Shown in pieces: positions 44,901 through 46,066 of a DNA stretch of 46,066 nucleotides. Positions within the stretch are counted from its first letter, which is position 1, and every line of letters starts with the position of its first letter. The DNA is taken from the NCBI GenBank assembly GCA_015232405.1, contig JADFZS010000029.1:1-46066 (forward strand). The letters are read 5' to 3'. The position numbers were made by a program, and so were the translations under genes. The notes below the pieces were generated by a model, which saw only the letters and a list, made by a program, of their open reading frames with translations, searched no databases and was not told the origin of the DNA. This stretch comes from Magnetococcales bacterium (lineage in GTDB: Bacteria; Pseudomonadota; Magnetococcia; Magnetococcales; JADFYX01).

Positions 44901-44912
44901 GCAACTGGCTCC

Positions 44913-45764
44913 CTAACCAAAGAGGAAAATTTTAAAGGCTTTCAAGACATCACTCGCTTTATGAGGAACTGTCTTCAAGAAGCCGATTGCATGCTGACCA
45001 ACTTGTGGCATGGTCGGTTCACCTTCAATGATATCTGCAAAAGTATCCCCTTCATGGTTTCTCTTATAGTCATTATACTCCTCTTTGAGTTGAGCCGAAC
45101 GATTTGTATAACTCAGAGGTTCATCCATGATCTCCCAATCGCTACCGATATAGGATACTGAAGGACTGGTTCCCAATTCTGGTTTCAAGACAGTCAATCG
45201 CTCAGTAGAGGCCAGTTTGGCAACCTCACTATCAGGATCATTCATATCACCAAAAATTCGCGCCCCACCGACACAAGCCTGTACACATGCTGGTACAAGA
45301 CCTTTTTTTACACGGTGCACACAAAATGTACATTTATCGACAACCATGTGGGGGAGATTATTATCTGTCCGTTTTGCCGGAAGCATATGCCGGGCATTGT
45401 ATGGGCAAGCCACCATACAGGTCCGACAGCCGATGCAACGATTGTAGCGTTGTAGAACAAAACCATCTTTATGTTTGTAGGTAGCTTGAGTAGGACAGTT
45501 GCGCACACACACCGGATAGTCACAATGGTTACACAAGCTCGGCATAAACACCCTGCGAGTGTTTGGATACCTGCCTTTATCCATTACCTTGACCCAAGTT
45601 CGCCAGCTACCGAGTGGGATACCAAACTCAGCTTTACAAGCAACCGCACAGGACATGCAACCAATGCATTTCCTTAAATCGACTACCATTCCGTATCTCT
45701 TGGCTCCGGGTACTCCCCGGGTTCCGGGAGATTGTAGTCCGTACGAACGACGTGCTCCTTCCAT
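44913..45764 (-). CDS. Four-cluster ferredoxin-like electron transfer subunit
   Basis: 283 residues. Four [4Fe-4S] binding motifs: CIGCMSCAVAC, SLCNHCDYPVC with VRNCPTQ, CIGCRTCMVACPYNAR, and CTFCVHRVKKG with ACVQACVGG. This is the DmsB/PsrB/TtrB-type electron conduit between NrfD and the MopB subunit. The start carries ARRSYG but no hydrophobic signal region, so it may be exported with the MopB partner. First gene of the four-gene operon; ~220 bp upstream is the FNR/Dnr-like site at 45984-45997. The C-terminal ~80 residues are an extension outside the cluster domain. Confidence 0.92.
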   Translation of the reverse strand: MEGARRSYGLQSPGTRGVPGAKRYGMVVDLRKCIGCMSCAVACKAEFGIPLGSWRTWVKVMDKGRYPNTRRVFMPSLCNHCDYPVCVRNCPTQATYKHKDGFVLQRYNRCIGCRTCMVACPYNARHMLPAKRTDNNLPHMVVDKCTFCVHRVKKGLVPACVQACVGGARIFGDMNDPDSEVAKLASTERLTVLKPELGTSPSVSYIGSDWEIMDEPLSYTNRSAQLKEEYNDYKRNHEGDTFADIIEGEPTMPQVGQHAIGFLKTVPHKASDVLKAFKIFLFG

Positions 45765-46066
45765 AAAGGGCCTCTTTTCCTCAATTTTTTAACTTTTCAA
45801 CTCTGACACTTTAGCATCAAAACAGAACAGAAACACAACCAGCAATCAATTTCTGTCTTTTATCAGTGAACCAAACCAACCATTGTGTTGTCAATACCCC
45901 TTGGGAGGGTTTTGTAAAGTGTAATTTAGCCAACAAGCTTCCGCACCGCCCGGAATATTCTCAGATTGCGCCATGACCTGTCCTTGATATAGGTCAATTA
46001 TGTAGAAGAATTTCAACATTTTTTTATATTTTTTTTATTATTCTGTTGTTTATGCCATACAATCAT
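45765..46066. other. Promoter region upstream of the MopB-NrfD operon, to the window edge
   Basis: 302 bases without a convincing ORF on either strand. Its main feature is the FNR/Dnr-like site at 45984-45997; the right end runs into a T-rich stretch and leaves the window. Confidence 0.6.
45984..45997. promoter_or_regulatory. FNR/Dnr-like binding site
   Basis: TTGAT-atag-GTCAA matches TTGAT-N4-ATCAA at 9 of 10 defined bases. Upstream (leftward) of the ferredoxin-NrfD-MopB-pentaheme operon by ~220 bp, or serving a gene beyond the right edge. Likely read by the Dnr-like regulator or an FNR elsewhere. Confidence 0.6.

Overview
The window is AT-rich DNA from a Gram-negative proteobacterium that can denitrify. 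It encodes a cytochrome cd1 nitrite reductase (NirS), an almost complete heme d1 biosynthesis operon, many periplasmic c-type cytochromes, Tat and Sec signal peptides, lipoprotein signals, a Dnr-type CRP/FNR regulator and FNR/Dnr-like sites. I cannot name the genus. The repertoire (large TPR glycosyltransferases, hybrid kinases, hemerythrin, MopB/NrfD complex) would suit a sulfur-oxidising or magnetotactic lineage, but that is a guess. No rRNA, tRNA, CRISPR array or prophage was seen.

Positions 1-21,500 are a mixed accessory region. A decayed dinB tail abuts the start of a probable IS66-type accessory gene at the left edge. Next come an SH3-like hypothetical, a periplasmic rhodanese, a TPR/CgeB-like glycosyltransferase, a frameshifted small gene, a TIR-transmembrane protein with an FNR-like site upstream, and a CRP-PAS-PAS-GGDEF diguanylate cyclase whose second PAS carries the FixL heme histidine. 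These are followed by msrA, two small proteins, a soluble hybrid kinase/response-regulator pair with a truncated binding-protein gene behind it, a YkgJ-type protein, a TPR/O-GlcNAc-transferase-like protein, two small hypotheticals and a class I aminotransferase.

Positions 21,600-25,440 look like one operon: a YdjM-like membrane hydrolase, a tandem rhodanese, a triheme cytochrome c, and a protein that matches an IS481-type integrase from end to end but has lost two of three catalytic acids and gained a C-terminal membrane anchor. This last gene is the strangest in the window.

Positions 25,500-46,066 are the nitrite/nitric oxide region: a Dnr-like regulator divergent from hemerythrin and a pentapeptide protein; a DinJ-YafQ toxin-antitoxin pair; the heme d1 operon nirC-F-D-L-(GH)-(JN), read leftward, with NirG-NirH and NirJ-NirN fused; two paralogous small membrane proteins behind a near-perfect sigma-54 promoter; a divergent sigma-54 activator; nirS and a cytochrome c; a PhnD-like binding protein; and a four-gene operon for a ferredoxin-NrfD-MopB-pentaheme cytochrome complex. 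The MopB subunit lacks the usual Mo-ligating Cys and one FeS Cys. A structured ~145-bp repeat occurs twice, both times between convergent genes.

Working model (inference): the Dnr-like protein and the sigma-54 activator respond to NO or redox state and switch on NirS, heme d1 assembly and accessory electron carriers. The hemerythrin and heme-PAS cyclase suggest O2/NO sensing nearby.
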